Source of the DNA: JBFEYJ01 sp041562215
GTDB taxonomy: Bacteria > Pseudomonadota > Gammaproteobacteria > Thiohalomonadales > Thiohalomonadaceae
Length of the DNA: 6,629 bases
Direction: 5' to 3'
Assembly: GCA_041562215.1 (NCBI GenBank)
Contig: JBFEYJ010000159.1
Span: 1 to 6,629 of the forward strand
Shown here piece after piece: positions 5,064 to 6,629 of the stretch (its first letter is position 1; the number at the start of each line of letters is the position of its first letter). A program made the position numbers and the translations under genes. A model generated the notes under the pieces. That model had not been told where the DNA came from and searched no databases. It saw nothing but the letters and a program-made list of their open reading frames with translations.

Positions 5064-6629
5064 ATGAGGAGGGATGTCCGTCCGGTTAGATCTGGCCCAT
5101 CAGGTGTTTCAGGATCGGTAGGTACCTCAACATCCTTCAGTGCCGGTTCAACAAGACGCGGTTTCCCTATCGGTTTTTCCCTGCTGGTGTCATTCGCCCT
5201 CTTGCTGGGTGCGGCCTCCTCGGCGCAGGCGGATATGCTTTGCTCCGAAGTCGGCATAAAAGATACTGTCTCGAAGCGATGGGTGGTCGACGGGGATGTC
5301 TTCGTTGGCCCACTCGATTCCCAGTTCAAGATCGACGTCGACTGCGAGTTCCGCAACTGGCAGCCTCTGATCGTATCGAATATCAACTACCCTGTTAGCG
5401 ATCCGGGGCCGTTTCTGGTTGTTTTCGATAACGTCCACTACGATGGCAACCTGGCGTGCGCCAACACCGAACACAAGTTTTGGGCCGTCAACTCCACCGG
5501 TACCGCATTCGAAAAGTGTATCGATTTTCTGATCCCCACAGAGACGATCGCTAAGCAAGCCCCGGAGTCCTATGCACGCATCGGTGAGCCGTTCACCTAT
5601 ACCCTCACGCTGCCGTCCATGTACTTCCCCGCCGACTACGCACAAAATGGCGAACCATCCAATGATGACCTGCATAGTGTCACTATATGGGACGACCTGA
5701 GCGCAACAGGTGTGAACGGAAGCACGGTAGACCTGACCTACGTTAGCCACACGGTTTCCGGCCTTCCCCCCGGGGTGACATACGATTTCACCGACGGCGG
5801 TGGCAAATACCTCACGTTCGATTTCGGTGACTCTGTCATCCAGGCAGGAACGCAGATCACCTTCGAGATCACGGTGGTGCTGGACGATACCGTCAATAAC
5901 GTGGAGCCCGTACAGTTCGTCAACACCGCCGAGTGGCAGTTCGGGCGAAAGCTTGCGCATCCGGATTATCCCGACCAATGGACGTATTACGATCCTCTTC
6001 CGGGGGTATCCGGCATCTCCGACCCGATGACCATCGTCGAGCCCGATCTCATCGTCACCAAGTCGAGCCCGAGCGACTCGACGGCCATTAACCTGGATGA
6101 CGTGGCGACCTTCGAGATTGATGTGCTGAATGACGGCGAGGGCGCTGCCTGGGAGGTTACTGTCCTCGATCAGTTGCCGGTTCCCGTCACGATCCCTTCC
6201 GTGCCCCTCGACACCTATGCGGGCATGTGCGAAACCAACCCCGGTACAACGCTCACGGCTTCGATCTTCGAGGCGGACGGCACCACCCTGGTTCGGGACT
6301 TGACCGAGGGGACCCACTACACGCTCAATTACACCGCTGATAACGGCGGGGCGGACGCCTGCCAGCTTACCTTTACCATGAACACGGACGCGGGTTCCCT
6401 CGCTCCCACCCAGCGTTTGAAGATCACCTACCAAAGCCGGCTCGACAGCAACTCGACTCAGGATGGCTATGCGCTGACCAATGTCGCCGCCGCCACCAGG
6501 TGGTACAGCGCCGATGGCAGTGAGCCCCATCCCCGCCGCGAATATACCAAAACGCTCACTGATGGCACACCGGGCACCAGCAATCATGAGGACAGCTACA
6601 CCCTTTATACCGCGCTCTCCGGCTACTAC
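5064..6629 (+). CDS. Large exported DUF11/isopeptide-domain-like surface protein (3' partial)
   Basis: The frame is open from ATG 5064 to the window end (522 codons, no stop). A long polar N-region carries RRDVRPVR and later STRRGFPIGF; a hydrophobic segment (about residues 36-50) and ASSAQA (cleavage after about residue 56) complete a signal peptide. The mature part is beta-rich, acidic and Thr/Asp-rich. A first domain (about 155-295) runs from FLIPTETIAKQAPE to FVNTAEWQFG. A second begins PDLIVTKSSPSDST (328-340), continues VATFEIDVLNDGEGAAWEVT, a DUF11-like pattern, and ends near LTNVAAATRWYS (471-482). Such Ig-like repeats build large surface or secreted stalk proteins. Lys near the start and Asn near the end of each domain (K164/N287, K333/N473) are candidate isopeptide partners; this is inference. 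Four Cys (60, 94, 132, 152) may form disulfides. The start is uncertain: ATG 5064 has no good upstream ribosome site, and in-frame ATG 4977 or GTG 5019 would lengthen the leader. Confidence 0.85.
   Translation, partial: MRRDVRPVRSGPSGVSGSVGTSTSFSAGSTRRGFPIGFSLLVSFALLLGAASSAQADMLCSEVGIKDTVSKRWVVDGDVFVGPLDSQFKIDVDCEFRNWQPLIVSNINYPVSDPGPFLVVFDNVHYDGNLACANTEHKFWAVNSTGTAFEKCIDFLIPTETIAKQAPESYARIGEPFTYTLTLPSMYFPADYAQNGEPSNDDLHSVTIWDDLSATGVNGSTVDLTYVSHTVSGLPPGVTYDFTDGGGKYLTFDFGDSVIQAGTQITFEITVVLDDTVNNVEPVQFVNTAEWQFGRKLAHPDYPDQWTYYDPLPGVSGISDPMTIVEPDLIVTKSSPSDSTAINLDDVATFEIDVLNDGEGAAWEVTVLDQLPVPVTIPSVPLDTYAGMCETNPGTTLTASIFEADGTTLVRDLTEGTHYTLNYTADNGGADACQLTFTMNTDAGSLAPTQRLKITYQSRLDSNSTQDGYALTNVAAATRWYSADGSEPHPRREYTKTLTDGTPGTSNHEDSYTLYTALSGYY
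5067..5073 (+). promoter_or_regulatory. Strong Shine-Dalgarno-like AGGAGGG at an unusual place
   Basis: AGGAGGG forms codons 2-3 and part of codon 4 of the chosen reading frame, directly after ATG 5064. The next ATG (5074) follows with no spacer and opens only a 15-residue out-of-frame peptide ending at TAG 5119-5121. No in-frame start lies at a normal distance downstream, so it does not support a different start; it may be incidental or influence early ribosome movement. Confidence 0.3.

Noticed and set aside
5074..5121. Fifteen-residue out-of-frame peptide preceded by AGGAGGG
   Set aside because: There is no spacer between the AGGAGGG and the ATG, so initiation there is unlikely, and the product has no visible feature.
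5190..6587. A 465-codon open frame on the minus strand
   Set aside because: It lies fully opposite the DUF11-like gene, whose + frame has a signal peptide, domain patterns and no stop from 5064 to the window end. The antisense product is rich in Gly, Val and Arg with no recognisable domain, as expected from the complement of a codon-biased gene.

Overview
The window looks like a bacterial, probably gammaproteobacterial, chromosome segment. The evidence is the mix of gene families (a TolQ/ExbB-type stator, two ExbD/TolR proteins, a lipoprotein with an LAGC lipobox, a TonB-like AgmX/PglI protein), the Gram-negative envelope logic they imply, and the moderate GC content. Nothing fixes the genus. 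All supported genes lie on the + strand.

Layout. Positions 1-234 hold the 3' end of a gene that starts outside the window. Most of it is a near-perfect 12-bp tandem repeat, best read as a Thr-Gln-Thr-Glu protein repeat. A perfect 12-bp inverted repeat (213-224/261-272) spans its stop codon and precedes a T-rich stretch, followed by an AT-rich leader. Positions 329-4296 are a compact six-gene operon: a TPR lipoprotein (329-955), a small exported protein starting at TTG (952-1236), an ExbB/TolQ/MotA-family channel protein (1275-1919), two different ExbD/TolR-family proteins (1931-2425 and 2422-2919), and a TonB-like protein with a cytoplasmic coiled coil and a C-terminal AgmX/PglI domain (2929-4296). 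Junctions are 4-bp overlaps or gaps of 9-38 bp, so co-expression is very likely. Positions 4297-5063 are mainly non-coding and partly AT-rich; they contain a hairpin after the operon, a 16-bp dyad and one doubtful small ORF. From 5064 to the window end runs the N-terminal part of a large exported, DUF11/isopeptide-like repeat protein that continues beyond the window.

How the genes work together (inference). The ExbB-ExbD-ExbD trio should form a proton-driven inner-membrane motor, the TonB-like protein should carry force across the periplasm, and the TPR lipoprotein and small exported protein are probable periplasmic or outer-membrane partners. The family set recalls the Myxococcus AglRQS/AgmX gliding machinery and multi-component TonB systems more than a classical one-TonB transporter system.

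The most notable details are these. The first ExbD has Asn where the proton-carrying Asp of ExbD/TolR sits, while the second keeps Asp. The ExbB protein lacks the Glu found in helix 3 of E. coli ExbB/TolQ. The TonB-like protein has about 165 residues of mostly coiled-coil sequence on the cytoplasmic side. Together these suggest an asymmetric, cytoplasmically connected envelope motor whose function cannot be named from sequence alone.
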